Origin: Acidobacteriota bacterium
GTDB taxonomy: Bacteria > Acidobacteriota > Blastocatellia > Pyrinomonadales > Pyrinomonadaceae
Direction: 5' to 3'
Length of the DNA: 26,412 nucleotides
Assembly: GCA_020201365.1 (NCBI GenBank)
Contig: JAIVGV010000265.1
Span: 1-26,412, forward strand
Within the stretch, counting starts at the first letter, position 1; each line of letters starts with the position of its first letter. A model generated the notes under the pieces. The model ran no database searches and was not told where the DNA came from. It saw only the letters and a program-made list of their open reading frames with translations. Made by a program: the position numbers and the translations under genes. Positions 15,570-24,700 of this stretch are shown piece after piece.

Positions 15570-17678
15570 TTGTCGCGTACACCATTCGACGATCTGCCGC
15601 GCACGCCCGGCGAGCACTTCCGACTGCACTTCTTCGCCGCGGTCGCCCGCGTGCTCGAAGAGGCGGCGCGCGCGTTCGGATCGTTAGACGCGGCGCAAGC
15701 CGAGTTACCGTTCATCGCGGGCTACCGCAGCGAGCTGACAGGCTGCGCCGCGGGCGGCGCGGACGCGCGCGCGTGGTGGCGCGCGTCCGCGCGCCGTTGG
15801 GAGATGTCCGCGCGCACGCACCTTCCGCTGCGCGCGATCCAGCGCACGGCGGGGCTCTCGGACGACTCCTTGTCGCTCGTCGTCTGCGCCGGTCTCGTCG
15901 AAGAGGACGCGCGCTTCGGTCAGCTCTTCGAGGCGTTGCAGGGGGCGACGGGTCAGCGCAGACCGACGGTCGGGCTCTTCTCCTCGTGGCGGCACGACGC
16001 GGAAGGCGGCGGCGACGCGCGCACCGATCTGCGACGACTGCGCGAGTGCGGTCTCGTCCGCTTCGCGCGCACCGACGCGCCGCGCTCCGAGTGGGCGGTC
16101 GAAGTCCCGCACGAGCTGTGGGACTTGCTGCGCGGCGGGGCTGTCGAGGAAGTCGCGCCGTGGGCACGCTACCGCGCGCCCGACTCGCACGCGCGTCTCG
16201 ACGCGATCATCGCCCCGCCCGCGTCGCGCGCGCGGCTCGAACAAATCCCGCCGCTGCTCGCGTCGGAAGAAGCGGGCGCGGTCGTCGTGCGCGGCGCGAG
16301 CCGCAACGGTCGCCGAACGGTCGTCGGCGCGCTCGCGCGCGCGCTCGGCATGGGCACGCTCGAAGTCGAAGCGCGCGCGCCGTCCGCCGGCGACACGGCG
16401 CACGCGGACGGCGACTCGGCGCAGGTTGACGAAGGGCGCTGGCGCGCCGTCGGCGCGCTCGCGACCTGTTTGAACGCCGTGCCCGTCGTCGCCTTCGATC
16501 TCGCGCCGGGCGAGACGGTCAGCCTGCCGCCGCTCGCGTGTCACGCGGGCGCGCTCGCCGTCGTGCTCGGCAGGCACGGCGGCGTCGCGGGCGTCGCGGT
16601 CGGGCGTGCGATCACAATCAACGTCGAGATGCCCGCGCGAGCCGAAAGAGTCGCTCACTGGCGGGAGGCGCTCGGCGCGCGGGCGGGTCGCGAGCTCGAC
16701 GAGATCGCCGAGCAGTTGCGTCTGACGGGCGGAAACGTGCGCCGCGCGGCGCGGCTCGCGTGCGTCAACGCGTCGCTCGAAGGGCGCGAGGAGGTTCGGC
16801 TCGCGGACGTGCGCCGCGCGGCGCGCGCTCTCAGCCGGGAGGGCTTGGAGACGCTCGCGGCGCGCGTCGAGACGGAAGGCGACTGGGACGACCTCGCCGT
16901 CTGCGCGGAGACCATCGAAGAGCTGCGCAACCTCGAAAGCCGCTGCCGCAACCGCGAGCGTCTGCCGTCGGAGGTGGGCGCGTGCCTGGGCTCGCAGTTG
17001 AACGGCGGCGTGCGCGCGCTCTTCTGCGGCGCGAGCGGCGCGGGGAAGACTCTGGCGGCGCGCCTGCTCGCCGCGAGCCTCGAAAAAGATCTGTACCGGC
17101 TCGATCTCTCCGCGGTCGTCAACAAGTACATCGGCGAGACGGAGAAGAACCTGAGCCGGCTCTTCTCGCGCGCCGAAGAGCTCGACGTGATCCTCCTGCT
17201 CGACGAGGGCGACGCCCTGCTCACGCAGCGCACGGACGTCTCGAACGCCAACGACCGCTACGCCAACCTCGAAACCAACTACCTGCTGCAACGCCTCGAA
17301 TCCTACGAGGGCGTCCTCGTCGTCACGACCAACGCGGGCGACCGCATTGACGCCGCGTTCCGCAGGCGCATGGACGTGTGCGTCAACTTCGGCGCGCCCG
17401 ACGCCGCCGAGCGGCGAGCGATCTGGCAGATGCACCTGCCCGCGTCGCATGCGGTCTCGCGTGTGCTGCTCGACGAGGCGGCGCAGCGCTGCGAGCTGAC
17501 GGGCGGTCAGATCAGAAACGCTGTGCTCCACGCCGCCGCGCTCGCGCTCGAAGGCGGGGGCACAATTTCGGACGAGCATCTGGAGTCGGCTGTGCGGCGC
17601 GAGTACCGCAAGGCGGGCGCGGTCTGCCCGCTGCGCGAAGTGCGCCTCGCGCGCCTCGCGTCTTCGAGCCGCTGGTGA
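15570..17678 (+). CDS. eCIS AAA+ ATPase (Afp15-like), degenerate first module
   Basis: The ATPase found in nearly all eCIS loci, required for particle assembly or stability. The 702-aa protein has two AAA-like parts. The C-terminal one is intact: Walker A G-A-S-G-A-G-K-T at 487-494, Walker B I-L-L-L-D-E-G-D with D545 and E546, a sensor-1-like V-V-T-T-N, and arginines in F-R-R-R-M-D. It is in the family of single-module eCIS/CDC48-like ATPases. The N-terminal part has a Walker-A-like V-V-R-G-A-S-R-N-G-R-R-T near residue 235 that lacks the lysine, so it is probably inactive. Residues 1-200 are helical with a winged-helix-like section. Start is TTG 15570, 11 nt after GGAGG (15555-15559). Confidence 0.92.
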   Translation: MSRTPFDDLPRTPGEHFRLHFFAAVARVLEEAARAFGSLDAAQAELPFIAGYRSELTGCAAGGADARAWWRASARRWEMSARTHLPLRAIQRTAGLSDDSLSLVVCAGLVEEDARFGQLFEALQGATGQRRPTVGLFSSWRHDAEGGGDARTDLRRLRECGLVRFARTDAPRSEWAVEVPHELWDLLRGGAVEEVAPWARYRAPDSHARLDAIIAPPASRARLEQIPPLLASEEAGAVVVRGASRNGRRTVVGALARALGMGTLEVEARAPSAGDTAHADGDSAQVDEGRWRAVGALATCLNAVPVVAFDLAPGETVSLPPLACHAGALAVVLGRHGGVAGVAVGRAITINVEMPARAERVAHWREALGARAGRELDEIAEQLRLTGGNVRRAARLACVNASLEGREEVRLADVRRAARALSREGLETLAARVETEGDWDDLAVCAETIEELRNLESRCRNRERLPSEVGACLGSQLNGGVRALFCGASGAGKTLAARLLAASLEKDLYRLDLSAVVNKYIGETEKNLSRLFSRAEELDVILLLDEGDALLTQRTDVSNANDRYANLETNYLLQRLESYEGVLVVTTNAGDRIDAAFRRRMDVCVNFGAPDAAERRAIWQMHLPASHAVSRVLLDEAAQRCELTGGQIRNAVLHAAALALEGGGTISDEHLESAVRREYRKAGAVCPLREVRLARLASSSRW

Positions 17679-17693
17679 GGCGGAACTGAAACG

Positions 17694-20600
17694 ATGGCGA
17701 CGACCGAACAGGCTTTGCGCGCGCGCGTCGAGACGCAGAACCAGCCCGCGACGGCGAACGAGTCGCCCGCGGCGCGCGCCGCCGTCTCGACGGCGCGCGC
17801 CGCCGAGGCTGCCGCGTCGTCCGCCGCCGCGCGCGCGCCGCGCGTCGCCCCGCCAGCCTTGCGCCTGCGCGAGGGCGCGCCGCCGACGCGCGAGGCGACG
17901 ACCGCGAAGGCTTCCGACCTGGCGAAGACCGCGGGCGGCGGAGGCGCGCCGCTCGCGCCGAGCGTGCGCGGCGCGTTGGAGAAGAGCCTGAGGGCTGATC
18001 TCAAAGCCGTGCGCGTCCACAAGGACGCGCGCGTCTCGAAGACGGTTGACGCGCTCGGCGCGCGCGCCGTCACCTACGGCACGCGCATCTTCCTCGGCAC
18101 GCACGGGAGCCCGACCGATCTCGCCCTGCTCGCGCACGAGGCGGCGCACGTCGTACAGCAGGGCGGGGCGCAGCCCGTCGCGCAGAAGTCCGCTTGGGGC
18201 GGCGGCGCGGCGGACGCCTGCGAGGGCGAGGCGCAGCGCGCGGCGTCGGCGGTCGTGCGCGGAGAAGTGTTCACCGTTCGCGAGCGCGCCAGCCGCCCGC
18301 GCGTCCAGCGGCTCGGGTTGAGCGACGCGCTCGACCGCTTCGCAGGCTACGCGAACGCGATCCCCGGCTACCGCATGTTCACCGTCGTGCTCGGCGTCAA
18401 CCCGATCAACATGAGCGCGGTCGAGCGCAGCGCGGCGAACATCCTGCGCGCCGTCGTCGAGTTCATTCCGGGCGGGAACCTGATCACGCGCGCGCTCGAC
18501 TCTTACGGCGTCTTCGAGCGCGTCGGCGGCTGGATCGAGGGGCAGATCAGATCGCTCGGCATGACGGGCGCGGCGATCCGCGACGCCATCATGGACTTCC
18601 TCCACTCGCTCAGCTGGACGGACATCTTCGACATCGGCGGCGTCTGGGAGCGCGCCAAGCGCATCTTCACCGAGCCGATCACGCGCATCATCAACTTCGC
18701 GCGCGGGCTCATCACGGGCATCCTCGGCTTCGTCCGCGAAGCCGTCCTGCGCCCGCTCGCCGCGCTCGCGCAGAACTCGCCGGGCTACGATCTGCTGAAG
18801 GCCGTGCTCGGTCAAGACCCGGTGACAGGCGAAGCCGTGCCGCGCAACGCCGACACCTTGATCGGCGGCTTCATGAAGCTCATCGGACAGCAGGAGGTGT
18901 GGAACAACCTGAAGCGCGCCAACGCCGTCGCGCGCGCGTGGGCTTGGTTCCAGGGCGCGCTCGCGGGGCTGATGGGGTTCGTGCGCCAGATTCCGGGGAT
19001 GATCGTCGGGCTCATCCGATCGGTCGGCATCGAAGACTTCCTCCCGATCACGAACCTCTTCGGCAAGGTCGTGCGCACCTTCGGCGGCTTCCTCTCGTCC
19101 TTCGTGTCCTGGGCGGGCGGGACTGTTCTCGACCTGCTGAAGATCATCTTCGACGTGGTCGCGCCTTCGGTGATGCCCTACATCATGCGCGCGGCGGGCG
19201 CGTTCCGCACGATCATCCGCAACCCCGTCGGCTTCGTCGGCAACCTCGTGCGCGCGGGGCTGCAGGGCTTCCGCCAGTTCGCCGCGAACTTCCTCAGCCA
19301 CCTGCGCCGCTCGCTCGTCGAGTGGATCACGGGGACTCTCTCGGGCGCGGGCGTTTACATCCCGCAGGCGTTCAGCCTGATGGAGATCGTCAAGTTCGTC
19401 CTGAGCGTGCTCGGGCTCACCTGGCAGAACATCCGCGGCAAGCTCGTGCGCGTCATCGGCGAGACGGCGGTGCGCGTGCTCGAAGCGGGCTTCGACATCG
19501 TCGTGACGCTCGTCACGCAGGGGCCCGCCGCCGCGTGGCAGAAGATCGTCGAGGGGCTGTCGAACCTGCGCGACATGGTGTTGGAGCAGATCATGTCGTT
19601 CGTGCGCGACCGCGTCGTGCAGGCGGCGATCACGCGGCTGCTGACGAGCCTCAACCCGGCGGGCGCGTTCATCCAGGCGGTCATCGCCATCTACAACACG
19701 GTGATGTTCTTCGTCGAGCGCCTCCAACAGATCGGGCGCGTCGTGGCGGCGTACATCGACTCCATCGCCGCCATCGCCTCGGGCAACATCGGCTCGGCCG
19801 CCAACCGCGTCGAGACGACGATGGCGGGCATGCTCACGCTCGTCATCAGCTTCCTCGCGCGCATCGCCGGATTGGGGCGCGTCAGCGACGCCGTCGTCAA
19901 CATCATCAACCGCGTCCGCGCGCCGATCGACCGCGCGCTCGACCGCGTCATCGACTGGATCGTGAACATGGCGCGGCGCGTCGGCAGGTTCTTCGCGCAG
20001 GCGGGCTTGCCGCAAGACCCCGCCGAGCGTCTGAGGCTCGGTCTGGACGCGGCGGCGACGGCCGTCAACGCCCTCGCCGCCCCGGTCGTGACGGCTCCGC
20101 TCATCATCCCCGTGTTGGGCGCGATAAAGGTCAGGTACGGGTTCAAGACCCTTCAGCCCGTCGAGCGGGACGGCGACTGGTGGGTTGAAGGCGAGATAAA
20201 TCCGCAGAACGGGAAGAAGACTCAGAAGCGATCCAGCCCGCAGGGGAGGGCGGCAGCCGCCGCAATCATCGGGCAGAACATTGACTCCGCGACGCTGCCG
20301 ACCGAGTACGGGGTCGTCACTTACGACGGCAAGAAAGACATCCGAAGGAGCGGGCGCGGGTACTCCGCCCCGGAGCTGAGCTGCGACCGCACCGGAGTCA
20401 TCAAGAACGGGTTGGACATCCGGCGCGCCGACTATTTCTTGATTGACGAGTACTCCGCAGAGATCACGAAAATCACAGCCGACCTCGCCGCCGCCGGGCG
20501 CGGCGTCGAAGGCAACCCGCTCTCGCTCGTCTCCGATCTGCGCCAGCGCGTGATGTCGCGGCGCGACAGCATGGCGAACGGCATCCGCGCGCAGATGAAA

Positions 20601-20984
20601 AGAATCCGCGACTTCCTGCGGGGTCCCGACAGGCTCGACTTCGTGGGCGCGGAAGTTCAACTCGGCAAGAAGCGCAGCGCCGACTACACTCTCAGGGTCA
20701 ACGACGCCGGCGTGATAAAGAACATCGCCGTCGAGGTCAAGAATTGGAGCACCGTGAAGGACGCCGACGATCTGACCGACAAGGGCGAGCGCCTCAACGA
20801 TCACCTCTCCTCCTACGTCCGGCTCGCCAAGACGCGGGGGAACAACTATGACATCATCAGGCTAGAATGGATCGGCTTCTCCCGCCTCGACGGCAAGTCG
20901 CAGAGCAAATTCCGCGGGATCATCGGCACTTACAAGGGGCAGGCGACGAGGAAGGGGATCACGCTGGAGTTCAACCCCATGTGA
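17694..20984 (+). CDS. eCIS effector: eCIS_core (DUF4157) domain, translocation-like middle, PD-(D/E)xK nuclease-like tip
   Basis: A predicted cargo toxin. Residues 1-80 are Ala/Thr/Arg-rich and disordered, as expected for an eCIS loading region. Residues about 82-160 form the DUF4157/eCIS_core domain with H148-E-A-A-H152, an intact HExxH metalloprotease-type motif. Residues about 215-815 are almost continuous hydrophobic or amphipathic helices (for example G-L-I-T-G-I-L-G-F-V, M-L-T-L-V-I-S-F-L), similar to tape-measure or pore-forming segments. The C-terminal domain (about 820-1096) contains D997 in S-A-D-Y-T-L and E1014-V-K1016 in V-E-V-K-N-W, spaced as in PD-(D/E)xK nucleases. Nuclease activity is inferred from this motif. 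GC content falls in several parts of the C-terminal domain. Start ATG 17694, 15 nt after the ATPase stop; the next gene begins 4 nt after its stop. Confidence 0.9.
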   Translation: MATTEQALRARVETQNQPATANESPAARAAVSTARAAEAAASSAAARAPRVAPPALRLREGAPPTREATTAKASDLAKTAGGGGAPLAPSVRGALEKSLRADLKAVRVHKDARVSKTVDALGARAVTYGTRIFLGTHGSPTDLALLAHEAAHVVQQGGAQPVAQKSAWGGGAADACEGEAQRAASAVVRGEVFTVRERASRPRVQRLGLSDALDRFAGYANAIPGYRMFTVVLGVNPINMSAVERSAANILRAVVEFIPGGNLITRALDSYGVFERVGGWIEGQIRSLGMTGAAIRDAIMDFLHSLSWTDIFDIGGVWERAKRIFTEPITRIINFARGLITGILGFVREAVLRPLAALAQNSPGYDLLKAVLGQDPVTGEAVPRNADTLIGGFMKLIGQQEVWNNLKRANAVARAWAWFQGALAGLMGFVRQIPGMIVGLIRSVGIEDFLPITNLFGKVVRTFGGFLSSFVSWAGGTVLDLLKIIFDVVAPSVMPYIMRAAGAFRTIIRNPVGFVGNLVRAGLQGFRQFAANFLSHLRRSLVEWITGTLSGAGVYIPQAFSLMEIVKFVLSVLGLTWQNIRGKLVRVIGETAVRVLEAGFDIVVTLVTQGPAAAWQKIVEGLSNLRDMVLEQIMSFVRDRVVQAAITRLLTSLNPAGAFIQAVIAIYNTVMFFVERLQQIGRVVAAYIDSIAAIASGNIGSAANRVETTMAGMLTLVISFLARIAGLGRVSDAVVNIINRVRAPIDRALDRVIDWIVNMARRVGRFFAQAGLPQDPAERLRLGLDAAATAVNALAAPVVTAPLIIPVLGAIKVRYGFKTLQPVERDGDWWVEGEINPQNGKKTQKRSSPQGRAAAAAIIGQNIDSATLPTEYGVVTYDGKKDIRRSGRGYSAPELSCDRTGVIKNGLDIRRADYFLIDEYSAEITKITADLAAAGRGVEGNPLSLVSDLRQRVMSRRDSMANGIRAQMKRIRDFLRGPDRLDFVGAEVQLGKKRSADYTLRVNDAGVIKNIAVEVKNWSTVKDADDLTDKGERLNDHLSSYVRLAKTRGNNYDIIRLEWIGFSRLDGKSQSKFRGIIGTYKGQATRKGITLEFNPM

Positions 20985-20988
20985 TCGC

Positions 20989-21696
20989 ATGGCACTAATC
21001 AACCTCCAAGCGGCGCTGTACTTCCAGCCCAAGCCCGCGAACGCCGATCTGCTCGCGCGCGTGGGAGCGGCGATCCCCGCCCTCAACGAGCGGCTGCGCA
21101 TTAACCTGCGGGCGCTCGACGACACCGCCGCCCGAATCCTCGGCGGTGCCGAGGAACTATTCGAGGAGAGCGGCAATCAGTTCTTCCTCCTCTACGACGA
21201 GGAAAAGTGTTTTTACGGGACGAACGAGTGGACTCTGTACGTCTCGTTCCTCGACGACTACGAGAACGCGACCGCCGTCCACGTCAACCCGGAGTTGCCG
21301 GAGCCGACGGAGGAACTGACGGGCTTCGTCTGGTCGCGTCTCCTCGGCATTGTCAAGGAGTTAATCATTCAGACCGAGCCCTCCGTCGCGCAGATCAACG
21401 GGCTGGACGAAGAGGAAGGCGGCCAGATCGTCTCGCCCCGGACGCTCAGGGCGGGCGCGCTGCCCGAATTCTTCACCCCTTACACCTATCTCGATCAGTC
21501 GCTGCTCGATCCGTCCGCAGCGCGAAAGATCGAGGACGCGGGGGCGTACAGCGTGGAGCGCCTGGCGTCCGGCTGGTCAATTCAGTTCGTCGAGAACTTC
21601 AACGTCGAGCCGCCGTCGCGCCTGATCAAAACTCTCCGCGAACTGAACAAGGCTCGTAAACCTGTTTATAAGCAGACCCCGATGACCGACGATTGA
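20989..21696 (+). CDS. Small acidic partner of the effector; candidate immunity protein
   Basis: A 235-aa protein of no family I recognise. It starts 4 nt after the effector stop codon, so translation is probably coupled. By hand count it has about 36 Asp/Glu and 21 Lys/Arg, an acidic character common in proteins that inhibit DNA-binding nucleases. The sequence looks soluble and mixed alpha/beta, with aromatic strands (F-F-L-L-Y-D, W-T-L-Y-V-S-F-L-D-D-Y). There is no signal peptide or membrane segment. Codon use is less GC-rich than in the eCIS genes: the 60-base line at 21181 is about 48% GC by hand count, against about 72% at 19921. This matches the effector tip and suggests the two moved together. 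Immunity is inference; a chaperone or a second cargo are alternatives. Confidence 0.75.
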   Translation: MALINLQAALYFQPKPANADLLARVGAAIPALNERLRINLRALDDTAARILGGAEELFEESGNQFFLLYDEEKCFYGTNEWTLYVSFLDDYENATAVHVNPELPEPTEELTGFVWSRLLGIVKELIIQTEPSVAQINGLDEEEGGQIVSPRTLRAGALPEFFTPYTYLDQSLLDPSAARKIEDAGAYSVERLASGWSIQFVENFNVEPPSRLIKTLRELNKARKPVYKQTPMTDD

Positions 21697-21706
21697 CGTC
21701 TGCCCT

Positions 21707-24700
21707 GTGGCGGAGCGACGCCTGCGAGTTACGGTGAACTGGCACCCTCTCATCTCCTGCATCATGCCGACGGCGGATCGCCGCGCGTTCGTCGCGCGCG
21801 CGGTCGAATACTTCTTGCGGCAGGACTACGCGGAGAAGGAGTTGATCGTCGTTGACGACGGCGCGGACGCGGTCGCCGATCTCATTCCGGCGGACGCGCG
21901 CGTGCGCTACTTCCGGCTCGACAAGAGGCTGACCGTCGGCGCGAAGCGCAACTTCGCGTGTGAGCGTGCGCGCGGCGACGTCATCGCGCACTGGGACGAC
22001 GACGACTGGCACGCGCCGCGGCGGTTGAGCTATCAGGTCGAAGAGTTAAGACGCGCGGGCGCGGAGGTGTGCGGGATCAGGGAGCTGTTGTTTTACGACG
22101 TGCGGGACGGGCGCGCGTGGCGCTACGTCTATCCGGCGGCGCGGAAGGCTTGGCTGTCGGGGAGCTCCTTGTGCTACCGCCGCGCGTTCTGGGAGCGCAA
22201 CCGCTTCCGCGAGATCAACGTCGGCGAGGACGCGCGCTTCGTCTGGGAGAGCCGCGGCGCGCGGCTGCACGCGCTCGCCGATCCGACCTTCCACGTCGGC
22301 ATCATCCACGCGGCGAACGTCAGCCCGAAGCGCACCGCCGGGAGCTACTGGACGCCGCACGACGCCGCGCGCGTGCGTGCGCTGCTCGGCGACGACTGCG
22401 CGTTCTACGATCACAACTTCGCGTGCGGGGCGGCGCGAGACGCCGGATCGTCGCGCGCGTGCGAGACTTTGAAACGAGTCCCGCGCGACGAAGCTTCACA
22501 ACCCGCGTCGAGAACGTCGTCGTCTCCTTCGCGCCCGCGTCGCGCGCTCGTCGCGGCGGCTTACGGCGTGGGCGACGTCCTGCGCGTGACGCCGCTCGTG
22601 CGCGCCTTCTCGCGGCTCGGCTACGAGACGGACGTGCTCGTCGCGCCGGACTTCGCCGAGACCGCCTCGCTGCTCGAAGGCGCGCCGGAGGTTCGCAGAG
22701 TCTTCCGTTACGAGAACTTCCGCGCCGACAGGGGCGCGCGCGGCGTGGCGGGTCTCGCCGGAGAGTCTTACGACTGCGCCGCGTTCTCGCTGTGGGCCGC
22801 GCCGCTCAGGCGGCACGTGCGCGCGCGCCGCGTGTTCGAGTTCGCGCAACGCGAGTGGCTGCGCGAGGGCGACACGCGCTGCGTCGAGAAGATCGCGCGC
22901 GCGGTCGGGTGGGCGAACGATCTGCCCGCGCCTTTCGCCGTCGCGTCCGAACGCAGATTCAATCTCGCGCCCGGCACGGTCGCGCTGCACGCGGGGTGCA
23001 AGCCGGACTGGCAGTGGAAGAAGTGGCACGGCTTCGACGGGCTGGCGCGCCTGTTCGAGTCGGTGGTTGTCGTCGGCACCGAGAGCGATCTGCGAAACGA
23101 CGCGACCTACTTCCGCCGCGCCTTCGAGTGGGCTCCGCACGTCCAGGACTTCGTCGGCAAGCTCTCGCTGCGCGACACCGCCGCGCTGATTAAGAGCTGC
23201 GCCGCGCTCGTCTCGAACGACTCCGGCGTGATGCACCTCGGCGTCGCCGTCGGAGTGCCGACCTTCGGCGTCTTCGGCATCACGAGCCCGCGGCGCGAGG
23301 CGATGCGTTCGCCGCTGATGCACGTCGTCACGAAGGGGCTCGACTGCGAGCGCGCGTGCCGGGAGAAGCCCTGGGGTCGCCGCGACTGCGAGCGCCGCCT
23401 CGAATGCCTGAAGGCACTGACGTCGGAGGAGGTGTTCGAGCGCGTCGCCCGCTGCGTGCCCGCCGTGCGGGGGAGCGAGGCGATCCGGATCGGTTCGGCG
23501 GAAAGGGAAGCGGTCGCCGCGGCGTGTGAGACGAAGGTTGTCGCGCCGCGCGGCGACGGCGTCGCGTGCGTCGAAGAAGTCGCGCGCGGCGAAGGCGCGT
23601 GCGCGCCGAACACGGCGGCGTCGCCCGCGTCGTCGCTGCGTAGAGACGAGGCGGCGTGCGGGGGTGGCAAGATGGACGAGGTGAGCCTCACGTACTACGG
23701 CTACGTCTTCGACGCTTCGGGCTACGGGCACGCGGCGCGCGCCTACATCCACGCGCTCGGCGCGGCGGGCGTGAACCTCTCGGTCGTAGACCTCGCGGCG
23801 CACCGCCAGAGGCAGGTTCGCGATCCGCTCGTCGAGTCGCTCGTCGGGCGCAAGGTCGAAGCGGACTTCCACCTCTTCCACGGCATCCCGCCGCAGTGGG
23901 CTGCGCGCGCGTTCCGGATGAAGAACGCCCTGGGCATGACGGTCTGGGAGACCGACGTGATGCCGTCGCAGTGGCGCAACGCCTTGAACCACGTGCTCGA
24001 AGTGTGGCTGCCGTGCGAGTTCAACGTCTCGGTCTTCCGGCGCTCGCTCGAACGCCCCGTCTTCAAGCTGCCGCACCCGCTGCTGCCTTCGCGCGCGAAC
24101 GGCGTCGAGCCGAACGAGTTCCTGCGCGTCGCGGAAGGCGATTTCGTCTTCTACAGCATCTTCGAGTGGCAGGATCGCAAGAGCCCGCAGGGGACTATTC
24201 AGACGTACCTGCGCGAGTTCCGCGACGCGCGCGACGCGGTGCTCGTCGTCAAGACGAATCCGGGCGCGGCTGCGGTCGCGGAGCGCGCGCTCGCGCAGGC
24301 GAGGGAGGCGGCGCAGTCGCGCGCGCGCGTGGAGGTGAGGGCGGAGGCGTGGAGCGACGCGCAGGTGCGCGCGCTGCACCGGCGCGGCGACTGCTACCTG
24401 TCGCTGCACCGCGGCGAGGGCTGGTGCTATCCCTTATTCGAGGCGGCGGCGGGCGCGACGCCCGTCGTGGCGACGAACTTTTCGGGTCCGCTCGAATACC
24501 TGTGCGCCGAAGAGCACGCGCTCGTCAGCTTCCGCCTCGAACGGGTGCGCCAGCCTTACGTCTATTACCATCCGAGTATGCGCTGGGCTGAGCCCGATCT
24601 CGCGCACGCGGCACAGCTCATGCGCGAGGTTTACGAGCGGCGCGGGGAGTGGCGCGAGCGCGCTGCGCGCGGCGCGGCACGCCTGCGCGAAGAGTTCTCG

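Noticed and set aside
15705..20804. A very long open frame (about 1,700 codons) on the minus strand
   Set aside because: It lies opposite the ATPase and effector genes, whose motifs are clear. Its translation is monotonous Arg/Asp/Glu/His/Ala, the usual shadow of GC-rich codons, with no recognisable domain.
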